Positions 45,016 to 56,276 are shown, counted from the stretch's first letter. The stretch: 64,000 bases of DNA from Sphagnum magellanicum (GCA_021904315.1 CM038910.1:23384256-23448255), one strand, 5' to 3'. Made by a program: numbers and translations. Notes: a model not told the origin generated them from the sequence alone.

Positions 45016-47097
45016 TTATTCTTCGCCCTCACTCTTCTCTGAATCACTTGATCCACCATCTACATGAAGATTTCTAGATGATGTTTGAGAACTACCATGT
45101 ACAATGTTTGAAGATCTTAATCTTCCTTTCCATGGAGTGCTACTGGACCCACTAATTGAAGACTCTTGTGGTCCACTAATTAATTGTGATTCTTGTTCCA
45201 CATTTGATGAAACATCACCATTTCTAGCTTCTCCATCTTCTGCTACCTTTAGTGGTGAATACCAACTAGCCATCTCATCAAACACAACATCTCTACTCAC
45301 TTGCAACTTCCGAGTGGAAGGACTGAAACATTTATATCCCTTTTGTTCTGAGGAGTATCCAATGAAGATACATTTTTCAGCTTTCGGGTCTAGTTTTGAT
45401 CTCTTCTCATTAGGAACATGCACATATGCAATGCAACCAAACACTCTGAAGTGTGAAACATCGGGTTTCTTGCCTGTGAATTTTTCTTCAGGTGTCATGC
45501 CATGAACTGCCGCTATGGGTGTTCGATTCATGATGTAGACTGCAGTTGCTACCGCTTCTGCCCAAAAGTAATTTGGCAAATTCTTCTCATTCAACATGGC
45601 ACGTGTTATTTCTGCAATGTGCTTGTTTTTCCTTTCAGCAACTCCATTCTGTTGTGGGGAATAACTACATGAGTATTTCCTTTGAATCCCATGCTCCTTC
45701 AAGTACTCACTGAATTCATTTGAAAAATACTCTCCCCCTCCATCGGACCTTAGGCATTTGATGCTCACACCCTTCTCCTTCTCCACCATTGCTTTGAAAT
45801 GTAAAAAATGTTGAAACACATCACCTTTGTGTTTCATGAAGTAGACCCACACCTTCCTTGTGTGGTCATCAATGAAACTCACGTAGTACTTGCATCCTCC
45901 AATGGATTCTGTCTTCGTGGTCCACACATCTGAGTGGATCATTTCCAAAGGTTTGGAGCTTACATGAGTTGTTTGAATTGGGAATGGATGCCTAGCTTGC
46001 TTCCCCAATTGGCACGCTTCACAAACCTTTGACATCACCTCTTCTACTCCAAATTTGGGAAGACCTCCAACAAGTTTTTGTTTCTCCATGAGCTTAAGAC
46101 GTTGGAGATTAACATGGCCAACCCGCTTGTGCCAAATTCCAATGTCTCCAACTCCTTTTCCATGTGTGAATAACATGGAATTCACCTCAGGCATGTTCAC
46201 ATCCAAGGTGAACATTCGTCCATTCCTTTCTCCTTTTGCAATCAATTTTCCTTGGCTCTTCATGTCTTCCACAAAACATCCATTTGGGTTAAATGTCACT
46301 TGTAAACCTTGTTCCACCATCTGGCCTACGGAGACCAAATTTTTTGTTATGGTTGGAACATGAAGTACATCTTTTAGGTATTTTGTTTGCCCATCTTGCA
46401 TGGACAATGGCACCTTGCCAATCTGTGTGATGGGATGTGTAGTGTCATCACCAGTTTTCACAAACCCTGGTGTCTTCAAATCCTTTGCGTCTCTAAAGCA
46501 TTCTCCATGGCTAGTCATGTGGTTTGAAGCTCCAGAATCCACATACCAGACATTGTTGTTTGATACACCTCCTATCATTGAATTTGCCATGTGCTGCATC
46601 ACAAATAGTTGCTCATCACCTTGATTACTAGTTGATGCATAATTCTTTTGTTGCAGCTTTCCACTTCGTGCATCATGCTCCCTTTGATAACAGTTCTTGG
46701 CCATGTGCCCAGGTTTCCCGCAATAGTAGCAATTTGAATCGCTATTTGGTTGTTGACCTCGATGGCTTCCACCACGACCTCCACGACTTCCTCGACTTCC
46801 TCTTCCTCCAAAGTTTCTTCGTCCACTTCCATGAGCTTGACCTTTATGTTGATGATGTCCACCATGCGAGCTTCCGGGTCGACCTTGAAATGAGGTTTTA
46901 CCACCTCTGCCTCTACTTCTATTGGTATTTGAGTAGAAAGCATTTTCTTGTGATCCTACATTGGATGAAGTACCAACAATTCTCATCTCTTCACTTATAA
47001 GTAGTGTTATTAAATCTTGGAAGTTGGGAAATGTTTCTCGAACTGCAATTGAAGTACGGAACTGGCTATAGTCTTTTCCAAGTCCATTTAAGGTCAC
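45016..47097 (-). CDS. gag-pol: Copia Gag C-terminus, protease and integrase
   Basis: Middle of the polyprotein, 693 residues. It begins with Gag sequence (LNGLGKDYSQFRTSIAVRE), then a Gly/Arg-rich stretch and a zinc knuckle CYYCGKPGHMAKNC. Protease follows with WYVDSGASNHMTS. Integrase has the HHCC site (HKRVGHVNLQRL, CEACQLGKQARHPF) and a DDE triad in MIHSDVW, SFIDDHTRKVWVYF and SPQQNGVAERKNKHI, then the conserved RVFGCIAYVHVP and CIFIGYSSEQKGYKCF blocks. The ATG at 47097 is not the true start: the frame is separated from the preceding gag frame by a single-base shift. It ends at TAA 45016-45018, with the same frame continuing as RT. Confidence 0.92.
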   Translation of the reverse strand: MTLNGLGKDYSQFRTSIAVRETFPNFQDLITLLISEEMRIVGTSSNVGSQENAFYSNTNRSRGRGGKTSFQGRPGSSHGGHHQHKGQAHGSGRRNFGGRGSRGSRGGRGGSHRGQQPNSDSNCYYCGKPGHMAKNCYQREHDARSGKLQQKNYASTSNQGDEQLFVMQHMANSMIGGVSNNNVWYVDSGASNHMTSHGECFRDAKDLKTPGFVKTGDDTTHPITQIGKVPLSMQDGQTKYLKDVLHVPTITKNLVSVGQMVEQGLQVTFNPNGCFVEDMKSQGKLIAKGERNGRMFTLDVNMPEVNSMLFTHGKGVGDIGIWHKRVGHVNLQRLKLMEKQKLVGGLPKFGVEEVMSKVCEACQLGKQARHPFPIQTTHVSSKPLEMIHSDVWTTKTESIGGCKYYVSFIDDHTRKVWVYFMKHKGDVFQHFLHFKAMVEKEKGVSIKCLRSDGGGEYFSNEFSEYLKEHGIQRKYSCSYSPQQNGVAERKNKHIAEITRAMLNEKNLPNYFWAEAVATAVYIMNRTPIAAVHGMTPEEKFTGKKPDVSHFRVFGCIAYVHVPNEKRSKLDPKAEKCIFIGYSSEQKGYKCFSPSTRKLQVSRDVVFDEMASWYSPLKVAEDGEARNGDVSSNVEQESQLISGPQESSISGSSSTPWKGRLRSSNIVHGSSQTSSRNLHVDGGSSDSEKSEGEE

Positions 47098-47561
47098 GGC
47101 CCTAAATCTTCATCATCTACAGGGGCTCCTATAGATGCAAGAGCATCTGCAAGGTTTTTCACCTTTGTAGAATAGTCATTGATGTTCATTTTGTTTTTCT
47201 GTAAATTATGCAACTCTTGTTTGAGCTGCATTTTGCGGGCTTGTGTATTGGTGCTATACATCTTCACCAATGTATCCCAAGCTTGCTTGGGTGATTTTGC
47301 ATCTTGAATATGCACAATCATGGAATCGGACACATTCACAGAAAGCCAATACAAGACTTTCCTTTCTTTTTCATGCCAAGTTTTATTGGCTTGAATTTGC
47401 TGTTGTGTGGGGTTTTCTGGGAGAGGAGGTTCTGTCTCATCACCAGTTATGAATTCCCAGTAGCCTTTCCCCATCAAGAAATTCATAATCCTAAATTTCC
47501 ACACTTGGAAATTGTTCTTGTCTAATTTCTCAATTGCAATTTGAGAAAGGCCGTCCGCCAT
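47094..47561 (-). CDS. gag: Copia Gag N-terminus
   Basis: Starts MADGLSQIAIEKLDKNNFQVWKF, the expected N-terminus of a plant Copia Gag, and continues through VLYWLSVNVSDSMIV, KQAWDTLVKMYS and MQLKQELHNLQKNKMNINDY (UBN2-type gag region). It is cut off after DDEDLGP by an apparent one-base deletion; the homologous continuation is found in the neighbouring frame starting at 47097. The intact ATG and long frame indicate recent activity. Confidence 0.9.
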   Translation of the reverse strand: MADGLSQIAIEKLDKNNFQVWKFRIMNFLMGKGYWEFITGDETEPPLPENPTQQQIQANKTWHEKERKVLYWLSVNVSDSMIVHIQDAKSPKQAWDTLVKMYSTNTQARKMQLKQELHNLQKNKMNINDYSTKVKNLADALASIGAPVDDEDLGP

Positions 47562-48777
47562 CTCTCAAGGCACCACTCAATGTCTTCTTGAGGTTTCACA
47601 ATGATTTTAATTCCTTCCTTGGGTTTCTAGGGTTAGGGTTTTCCTTCCTTAGGTTTCTAGGATTAGGGTTAGGTTTAGGGCTGAACCATATGGACCTTGC
47701 ATATGTATGTATATCTTGAGTATTATACGAAATTCTATACTATACATAGGTTTTACGTATAGGTACGTATATCGTATAATATTTCGTATGGTATTAAGTA
47801 CATGATTACATACCACACTTTTGTACGAAGGTCTCGATAATGTATTTGCGCTTCCCAATCTCCAAACTCCTTCCTTCAAGTTCTCCCAAGATGTATTTGC
47901 TCCACTTCAAAACTTTGCTTTGATGTCTTCTCAAAACAACTTTTGTCACAGTAACTTTGCAAAGCTACTCCACACACATATGACCTTCAATCGTTCTGAA
48001 ATTCTGGTGAAACATGAACAACTATGTCTACTAACTTCTCTCAAAATTTCAGCTCATTTAACTTCATAAAATGGGAGATCTTGCTACTTCTTTGAAGTCA
48101 CCTCAAACTGGGACCTGAACACAAAATGACTTACAACTTGCTCTTTGCAACTCCAAAATCCTTGAGATTTTGGGAGACACATAAAATATATGTCTTCTAT
48201 ATCTGCTCAAAATTTCAGCTCTATTAATGATGACCACAAAGAGATATCACTTTCAAAAGAAACTGACTTCAAAATTGAGACTGAAACTTTAAATGCTTGA
48301 ATCTCTCTCAATATAAATCCAAATGACATGAAATTTCTCTCACACATGTATTCCTATATGATCTATAAGATCCCAAAGCTGCAGATCCAAAAAGGCTCAA
48401 ACAAAGGAAATATGACCAAAAAACCAGATCTGGCACAGAGTCTTCAAAAGCTCATAACTCTCACAAAACATATCCTTTTCTTTTGAAAATTTGAGAATAG
48501 AAGCGTCTTATAATTTTCTATAACCTCTCCAAGTTTCACTCCAAGATCTTTTCACAGTAGATCTAGATCTAGGTTTAAAGATCTGACTTCCACAACTTGA
48601 TATGTTGATCTCCTCTCACCTCTTTTCTTTTCTTTTCTTTTTCTTCACATTTTTTCCTTTCCTTGTTTCTCTTTTGCACTTGACAAACTCCTATGATATT
48701 ATTAGAGACTCTCAAGCTCTAGTTCTAGAGACTTTCTAGCTTTAGATCTCTTTCAACTTTCTCACCAAACAACCTAA
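47562..48777 (-). other. Copia untranslated leader
   Basis: A 1.2-kb stretch between primer site and gag ATG without a long frame. It contains a short palindromic region (TACGAAAT at 47726, ATTTCGTA at 47781) and a few TTTAGGG/TTAGGG words near 47630-47672. Confidence 0.75.
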
Positions 48778-48789
48778 GCTTTGATACCA
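48778..48789 (-). promoter_or_regulatory. Copia primer binding site, initiator Met tRNA
   Basis: The minus strand reads TGGTATCAAAGC immediately after the 5' LTR, one mismatch from the usual plant TGGTATCAGAGC. Confidence 0.9.
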
Positions 48790-49103
48790 TGTTAACAAAT
48801 AGGAGATCTACTCAAGTGCAAACATAAATTTTTATTGAAAGGAAACTACAACATAATGCTCACAACACAAAACACAACATCAAGAACTCTCCAAGGTTCT
48901 TGTCACAAGAAATACACAAACTTGTGTAATGAAGAAAAGAGAAACAAACCATCAACACCAAGGTATTTAACTACAAGACCAAACCCCAAATAACCAAACT
49001 AAAATAAGTAAAAAAAAGTAATTCAACCTTGTGAAAGTAACCTAGTTACTTTCCTACTCCAGTAACTAATGAAACTTAACTAGTTGAGCTTGAATTCTCA
49101 ACA
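48790..49103 (-). repeat. Copia 5' LTR
   Basis: Same length as the 3' LTR with three transitions between them (for example 43021 versus 48830). Confidence 0.95.
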
Positions 49104-49500
49104 ATTACCCTCAATGATTATGAGGTTATTCCCCTAGTCTTGCATAACATTAACATCTCATAGCCATGGATGACCCAACAACATGGAGTAATTGGCATCT
49201 AGTTCCTTGTTTTTCATCACTATGAAGGTGATGACATACAAAATACCATGGATATGGATTTGCAAATCTTGGATTAACCCTACTAGTTTGGTTAAGGTCT
49301 AATCTGCCATCCTAAGGGTATAGGGTGTAAATTTTAGGATAGGCAATCCTAATTTTTTCCTCAAATCCTTAACAATAATGTTGACACCCAACCCCCCATC
49401 CAATGAGACATCCTCCATTATGTTTTTCCCCATGTGCACTTAGATTATTGCCATGTGAGGATCTATGGCGACTAAACCTACGTTAGAAGGTGGACCTTGA
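49104..49500 (-). pseudogene. Gypsy1 protease
   Basis: Decayed retropepsin. Reading frames give SLDGGLGVNIIVKDLRKKLG (catalytic motif DGG, as in Gypsy2), FTPYTLRMAD and ANYSMLLGHPWL, the C-terminal conserved block. It continues beyond the Copia insertion at 42980 with GNGTIRTI. Stops and shifts are frequent. Confidence 0.75.
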
Positions 49501-51850
49501 AGATGGGTTGGTTGGCTATTAAGAGATATTTTGGAAACCATGTATTGTTTTACATCAAGGATCAACTGCATGAGTTGACCAAGAGTAAGAGTATGCTTAC
49601 TATTCAATAATTGTTGACCAATTTTTTAGAAAAAAGTTTGTTTTTTGGTAATTACTCCATCGTCAACAAAATCAATTCCAATTTTCGGTGGTCCAAATGA
49701 TTCTTGCATTGGTAGTTGGTTCCCTAGTGATGTTTCTAATGTGGCTTTTGATGCTTGCATTTGTTGGATGATTGATTCAAAGGTCTTTTGCAATTGTTCT
49801 TCCTTTTCCCAATCTTCCGTAATCTTGGTCTTCTAGGGTTTTTTTTCCCGTAGCAGCACCAATTCTAGCACTACAACAAAAGGTGTCCCTATATGCCAAG
49901 TGATTTCACTAGATTTTGAGTGAATTCATTGGTTATAGTGAATGGGGACTAGTGAAGAAGCAGTGAATTCACTAGTTTAGTGAATAGGGATTAGTGAATT
50001 GCACCCACATTTTGTAGTAATGTGGGTTATGGCTCATGGTTGCGACATCTAAGACCATGTTAATAACAACCTTGTTTTTTTTTCGATTCTACATGGGAGA
50101 CTTTGTTTCGAAACATCTCTTGTGTCGTTAATTTTTGGGGACAATCATAAATGTTGTGTTCTAGAGAATTGCAAATGAAACAATAGTAGATTGGGGAATT
50201 TCCTTGATTTTGGTTCCCCTATTTTCTATGGTTTCCACATGTTCTTCTCCTTGCCTAAAGATAAACTTCATTCACTAAAACTTTTTTTTTATCCTTTAAT
50301 TTGTTGTTTGAATTTTCTGGATTCTAATGACAATGCTCCTTTAGATGCCCTGGTTTATGACAAATCGCACATCCTTTTAATCTAAGCGTTATTTTGTGAT
50401 TTCAGGGATTTTTCGGTGGTTCCAACAATTTTCAATACTATTCTGCATCTGCCATAGTATTTTCATAGGTGATCGCAAATTCCTTGTGCTCAAATAAAAT
50501 ATTTCACTTCATTCCCACAATTGCGATTTGCAAGTAGGGGACCAATCTAGTTTAAAAAAAGGTTGTCAACAAACTGTCATCCACCTTATGTTAATGGTAG
50601 TTGGCAAGTTTGAGGATCCATTCATAGTAAACCTCAACATTTTCATTGTTGCTTTACTTAATGATTCTAAAAGCCATGTAAACTTGTTCACTATTTTAAT
50701 GGTGCAATATTGTTTACAAAATGCAGCTTCTAAATCTAGAAAAATGCAACCCAAATGAAACTGCATAAATTTTTCCCCTCTAAAATTGCATCCTTTAAGG
50801 TGAAATGAAATAGGTTCACTATATTAGCATCCCACTTCTCACCATTAACCTAAATGGTTTTCTGAAACTCTCGAACATGAAGATTTGGATTTGTCCCAAC
50901 AAATTAAATTGGGTATGACAACAATTTCCTTGATGAAGGAACAATGGGGCTAGTGGTGGATACCATGGTGGGTACCATGGGTTCCAAGGGGAACCTAGCC
51001 AGGGAGCATCGAAAAGCACATTTGTGCCTCCAACTATAAATCCTCTTCCACCTCCTCTTGGGGGTCTTCCACCACTTGGGGATCCACTTCTACTCGGGGA
51101 TCTGTTTCCACCTCTGTCTAGAGGTTCACCACCTCCTTTTGAAGATCTGCTTCCCCTTCCTAGTGGCCTTCCATTCCCATGAAGAGGACTATCCCACTCC
51201 CAAAATTACCAAATCTCAATGGTGGGTTTCGTGTGGGTGGTTGGAAATAGGGCATCGAATTTTCGATAGAAAACGCATTAGTGGGAACAATTATTTGGGG
51301 AGCCATTGCAAACACTTGGACACCATGACTTCCTTTAGTTGTAACAATTTTGGTAGACATTACATTTGGGAAAGGGTATGTCGCATGTTTAGGTGTGTTA
51401 ATGAAAGTAATTGGAAGGTTTCATGGGTAATGAGGATTAAAAATCATTATCCATGGGTTGGGATATATTGTTGTTGCTTGCATAGGACGGTCCATAGTTC
51501 CCAAGGTATATTGGTAAAATACTATTTCCGGTAGGATTTGCTATCAAGTATATGTCATTCAACATTTGAGTAATGGAGTGACTAGGGGTAACTATGAAAG
51601 AAGAGGTACATTCAAGTACTATAGGAACATGAGTGATTGGAATTTGTGAGGTAACTAAAGTGGCAGGTTGGGTGGTACCAAAAATCAATTCTGTCACAAA
51701 AATCGGTACTTGGCTAAGTCCGTTAAGGCAATTTCCAATTACATGTTTGAGATTTTTATAAAAAGAATAGATTTGGCTAGTGGGTGTGGAATCAATAATA
51801 AAGGTAGGCATTATTGAAATTGTTTAATGTGAATCACGCTCCTCACAAAA
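49501..51850 (-). pseudogene. Gypsy1 gag
   Basis: In coding order there is an N-terminal region open at 51437-51811, then an Arg/Gly-rich stretch (GRGSRSSKGGGEPLDRGGNRS) near 51150-51080. The capsid domain at 50920-50420 is shifted (NPNLHVREFQKTI, DANIVNLFHFTLKDAILEG). Two zinc knuckles follow: CAICHKPGHLKEHC (50330-50371) and CFICNSLEHNIYDC (50141-50182). The motif order after the capsid is as expected for Gypsy Gag. Multiple stops and a MITE at 49869 make it dead. Confidence 0.75.
49869..50022. mobile_element. CACTA-like MITE, 154 bp
   Basis: The left end CACTACAACAAAAGGTG and the reverse complement of the right end CATTACTACAAAATGTG match at 13-14 of 17 positions. The interior repeats AGTGAATTCACTAG-like words several times. 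Flanking 3-mers are TAG and TGG, a possible decayed duplication. Size is close to the MITE at 34202. Confidence 0.6.
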
Positions 51851-52478
51851 ATTCATCGTCAAAGAGTGGTCACTATCGCTAGTTTCAAAAACAACCTTTA
51901 CCGGAGACTTTGCCTAATTCTCAATTGTTTTTTGGAGTTGAAAATTTTCAATATCTTGGGCTCGAGTGTTGGGTGTAATTGTCTCCTGTTATAAAAAAAC
52001 ATCACTTTCAATAGGGGTCCAAACATGGCCCCACTAAGGTTTTGCATTTGTAGTCATGACTAACTGCCCCATCAAGTGAATTTTGGTGTTAATTTGTATT
52101 TTTGGTTCTCCTTTTTCAATGTTGATTCCAACCTCTAGCTACTTTACAATATGTAGAGTAGCAAGGCCTTCTTGATCTATCGTGTGAAATTGTGTTCTTT
52201 GACTAATAAAAGGTACATCCCCACCTTCTCATTGCAACACTTCCTTCATTTGCTTTTTCATACTCCCTAACAACACAATTGTCATCTTTCATAAACAAAA
52301 TTGGTTAACACATACAATAATTTTTTAAAAATTATTTTAAAAAATTTAACAAAAGAATGAATTGTAAAAACAATGAAATTTTGGAAGAAATAGTACCCAC
52401 TTGTTCAATGAAGACAAATAACTTCTACTAAATTTTTCAACAAAAGAGCTATTGAACTATAAATTCTGGTTTTGTATT
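51851..52478 (-). other. Gypsy1 gag leader region
   Basis: Sequence between the readable gag and the primer site. No long frame. It probably combines untranslated leader and badly decayed Gag N-terminus. Confidence 0.45.
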
Positions 52479-52496
52479 CACAGAATGGTCACCAAA
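52479..52496 (-). promoter_or_regulatory. Gypsy1 primer binding site region
   Basis: TTTGGTGACCATTCTGTG on the minus strand, directly inside the 5' LTR. Nearly the same sequence occurs in Gypsy2. Confidence 0.55.
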
Positions 52497-53541
52497 TGTT
52501 AGGCCCACCAAGTGAATTCCCAAGTGTTTTTGGGTACTTGATTGAAAATCAATACAAATTTGAACACTTCAACTTTGCTAGTGTTAATGACAAATAATCA
52601 CTTTAAAACATGGGGAAAATAGTTAGGCAAACATCATAAACTTAGCATTTCATGACTTAGAAATGGAAATCGTGTAACATACGTTCATTCATGATTCGTA
52701 TGTTTCATGCACTAATATCGTGAATTGAAAACACATTTGACACACAAATTTATTGGAAGACAAATAAAATACGAACCTATGAATGAACGTATGTCATATG
52801 AATTTCTTATGTATGACATTCATTCATTCATTCATTCATTCATAGGTTCATACTTTATTTGTCAACACATTTATCCATGTGTTAAATGTGTTTTCAATGC
52901 ATGATATTCATGTGTAAAATGTACAAACCTATGAATGAATGAACTTTGCATGATTTTCATTATTAATTTGTTGCATGTTAAATTTGTGATGAATAGCCTA
53001 CCACTTTCTCTTAAGAAAAATAAGTAAATAACAATAAACTACTCTGCAACATTTCCAAAGCTAATAATCAAACAACAAGTAGAAAATACAATTTCAACAC
53101 ACTTTGCAAATCAAAAACTTGAGCAAAAACAAAATTCACTTCATCCGAAAAGCTTCAAAGTGCAAAAAATTACATTATAGTTGCATCAAAACAAAGATTG
53201 GGAAAAAGACCTTTCAAGCTTCCCCAAGAAAAGATTTCAAGCTTGTAAGAAAATGGTGGGGGTTTTTTAAAAAATGAAAATCCTTAGAAATCCTTCTAAA
53301 CTCCAAGTCACCCAACCTTATCCTACATTTAGAATCTAGAACTAAAGTCAAAAGTGATAACTAATTTTTCAATTCTATTAATAAACAACTTCTCAAAATT
53401 GATTATGTACAAATTTCGGTTATGTCATAAAATCGGTTCTAATGTAAAATCAATTGATAATGTAAAATCAATAAAATCTGATTTTTAGTTCCAAAACTAC
53501 AACTCCTCAAAACTGGCTTAGAAAACTTCCTAGCCTTAACA
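52497..53541 (-). repeat. Gypsy1 5' LTR, carrying an insertion
   Basis: Starts TGTTAAGGCTAGG and ends GGGCCTAACA on the minus strand. It aligns with 17579-18277 except for an extra 360 bp at 52632-52991. Confidence 0.85.
52632..52991. mobile_element. 360-bp MITE with nested inverted repeats
   Basis: The ends are CATCATAAACTTAGCAT and, reverse complemented, CATCACAAATTTAACAT. Inverted similarity continues inward, and an inner pair (ACAAATAAAATACGAACC against ACAAATAAAGTATGAACC) makes a long hairpin around an ATTC microsatellite (about 52819-52845). The other LTR (GGCAAATAACCTACC near 17709) lacks it, giving an exact empty site with a 2-bp AA duplication. Superfamily not assigned. Confidence 0.85.
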
Positions 53542-56276
53542 ACGATGATATCATGAAGGGTGATGAACTCCTAAGATCTCCAATGAGCACTTGCAAACAT
53601 CAATTGCACAATATAAAACATATCGGCAAATAGTGGAAGAGACTACAATTGGTGCAAAGTGTGAGCACCAAACCCAAAACCTCAAACCCTTTTGCAACAC
53701 CATTTCAAAATTAGGTTTATACAAACAAAGGGTTTTCTATCATCATAGATTTTCTCACCTCTTTGTGAGCATCAATCTTGGCCAATGATGTGTGATGAAC
53801 ATTTTTGAACAAAATATTGAACAAATTTCTCTTTCATACAATTCAATTAAGGATTAGATCTTATGCAATTGTCAAATGTTCACAGTTCTTTAATATGGCA
53901 CTGAATAAAATTTGGTCAACAAGATGTTTGGTGTTTGTTTAACTTAATTTTCGACTAGTGGACCCCCTTCCTTTGGGGAGGTATGTCCCATTTGTTTTTC
54001 CACCAAATGACCTTTCATTTAAAGGACTATGGGTGTGCCCGAGATGGGGAAGAATGTATCTTTAGACCCCATGGCCTGAAAAACAACAAACAATTTGCCC
54101 TTCATTTCAGGGTTCTTTATGTGTTCAGTTACTGACCTGTTTACCCTAAGGGGACAAAATGAATAAACAAATAATGGGTAGTTGCATTAAATTTCCCATG
54201 TTTATTCTGTTCATTTGCACATGGCATATCATTTAATTTGCTCATAAATCTTGTAAACTTTTTATTTCATCATGTCAAAATTTCATAACAAATGTCCTAA
54301 TTTCCAAGGAATATGATGCAACTGCAGGTAGTATGAACAACTAAGTTATGAACCATTTCATTACAAAATGGTTCAGTAAATTCCAAGATGTTTGAATGCA
54401 TGTGAAACAAAAGTCTTCATGTAGCCAATTATTTGTGATGTGATTGTGTTACTTGCCATTAGCATTGGATGGACCGATGAAAGTCTGTTTGGAGCACTTC
54501 CTATCACAATCTGAAGTCCCAAACTATATTTTCAGTGCTCCCAATATTTCCTACCATTTTTAGAGATGCCCACTCCTTTTCCCTCTCTGCAGTTTTGCTA
54601 TGATGGTAGGAGGAGATGGAAAAGTTTGATGGCAATAGAGACACTCCAAATTTTGTCCTCATGTCTAGACCTGAAAATGCAGATCACCAACAGTGTAATG
54701 TAGAGGGCCAAAGAAGCCTAACATAGATTCACCATGCTGCTATAGGGTGCTGAGGTGGAGAGTGGGGTGTGGGGAGGGACTTGTGAGTTCACTGAACACA
54801 AGGAGAGAAGAAAAGCATGAGAAAGATTGAGCGAAGGTACTGGGATCTGGGTGTCAACGAAATGAGATAAAAAAGGTGAAGTGCAGACATTGCCTTGCTT
54901 GCCAAGGCTAGATGCAAGGACTTCGTAAACAAAACCACCACCCTCACCAGACGTTTGTGCAGACACTCATATTGCCCAAACCCTAGTAAACAAGACTGAA
55001 TGTATTTAAGGGGAATTCAATGATTGGTAGTTCTTAGGCACAGTTTATCACAAGAGAGTTCCCCCTGAAAAAGATCATCTCCTGTGAAAAAAACAATATA
55101 CAAAAGAGGATACACTGGAAGCTAAAGTAACAACATAAACTTGACCTTCATACTAAGAGAAATTATTCACAGCATACCAACAACATGTCTGCAGTGACAA
55201 GAGGATTCCACAAGACAGTATAGATTGCTCCCACCTTTGAATCATTGAATCTCCTCCAAAAATAGAGAAGAACAGCATCAGCTTCTGAATAAAATAAACA
55301 CAGATCACATACCATTTTCACGGAGCCATTAGTGAAATGAGCATCTGAAGGCAACATCCTACAATCTGAGCAAATGAATAGTGATGGACATTCTAAGGAC
55401 AATAAACACAAGCTCCACAACTTACTAGTACCATGTTGGGTTCAATTATCAAAACAAAAGAAATGCATATCAAGAAAAGACAAGTTCAAATATGATCCTG
55501 AACTCACTCCTTGGGGTCCTTTCTGAGCCTTTCCCAAAAATCAAAACAGTTCAGTGTCCTCAGCAAACCCATCAAAACCAATCTAGATTTTCAGTGATGA
55601 CACTTTTACTATAGCAAAAATCTTTTTCATTTCTCACATGCCACATTCCCTGCAGAAGTGAAGAGAATCACAAACCCTTTAGATCGTATGATACAAGCCT
55701 TGAATAGGTAGATAGCCTTCCAAGTGGAATATGTTGTTGCATCACTATGGAGAAGGATGCAAATGGTTTAGATGACTTTCAAAACACTCTGTGCAGTCTT
55801 TCTAAGCTTCAACCCTCTGCAATCCTTACATTATACTATATGTTTTGAACAAAAAACTCCCAAGAATCCCCCATCTCATTCATGGTACGTCAATGCTCCT
55901 TTCTGTCCTACGATACAATGACTTCGCTCGCACTCTCTCAACTCCTGGTCGTCTCCCGTGGGGCTTAAGACCGGTGTACGTAGAGGCAGTTTACGAGAAG
56001 TCTCGATGGCCGCTATTCCTTTCTTCAGCCAGCACCCCCGCAAACACAAACAGCAGAAACCGAATTCAGTGTTGGTATCGTCTGTGGCCATGACTCTGAG
56101 ACGCAACAATATTGGAAGATATGCATTAAACGAAGCAGAAGAGTCCTGTCAGTAAAGCTAACAAGAAAACCAAAGCGTTGCTGAAACTTTCAAAAAAGCA
56201 GCAAGAAAAATCGACCAAGAACCCCAGCGATGGGGGCGTAAGACTAACGAAAAGAATTTGGCACCATACTAGGCAA
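53542..56276. other. Right flank of Gypsy1; no gene assigned
   Basis: From 53542 to about 54400 it is AT-rich and featureless. From about 54400 the GC content rises and several minus-strand frames of 60-85 codons appear (54718-54966, 55163-55420, 55876-56109). They share no recognisable domain and I could not link them by clear splice sites. Part of this may be the 3' region of the gene at 56277 or exons of an unidentified gene. Confidence 0.4.

Larger units (their letters stand above)
42981..49103 (-). mobile_element. Young Copia LTR retrotransposon, nearly intact
   Basis: Complete 6,123-bp element. It has 314-bp LTRs (42981-43294, 48790-49103) differing at three positions, all transitions. 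The 5-bp target duplication ATTAC is perfect (42976-42980 and 49104-49108). The Met-tRNA primer site, polypurine tract and all domains are in Copia order (gag, protease, integrase, RT, RNase H). Only two lesions break the polyprotein: a one-base frameshift near 47094 and an in-frame TAA at 45016-45018. It inserted into Gypsy1 protease sequence. Confidence 0.95.
17579..53541 (-). mobile_element. Gypsy1: old Gypsy-type LTR retrotransposon split by nested insertions
   Basis: Two diverged LTRs (17579-18277 and 52497-53541) enclose minus-strand pieces in the canonical Gypsy order. From right to left these are gag with two CCHC knuckles, protease, RT, RNase H, integrase, then an extra coding region. 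The pieces are separated by a Copia element (42981-49103), Gypsy2 (30959-42867) and a CACTA element (23501-29841); removing each joins the frame sensibly. All coding parts carry several stops, so it is dead. Flanking 5-mers are GTGAT (left) and ACGAT (right), which differ by two transitions. They may be a decayed target duplication, but this is not proof. Confidence 0.85.

Noticed and set aside
45104..45505. 133-codon plus-strand frame
   Set aside because: Antisense to Copia integrase coding sequence.
47621..47672. Telomere-like TTTAGGG and TTAGGG words
   Set aside because: Only a few irregular copies inside the Copia leader, not a tandem array. No evidence for an interstitial telomere.
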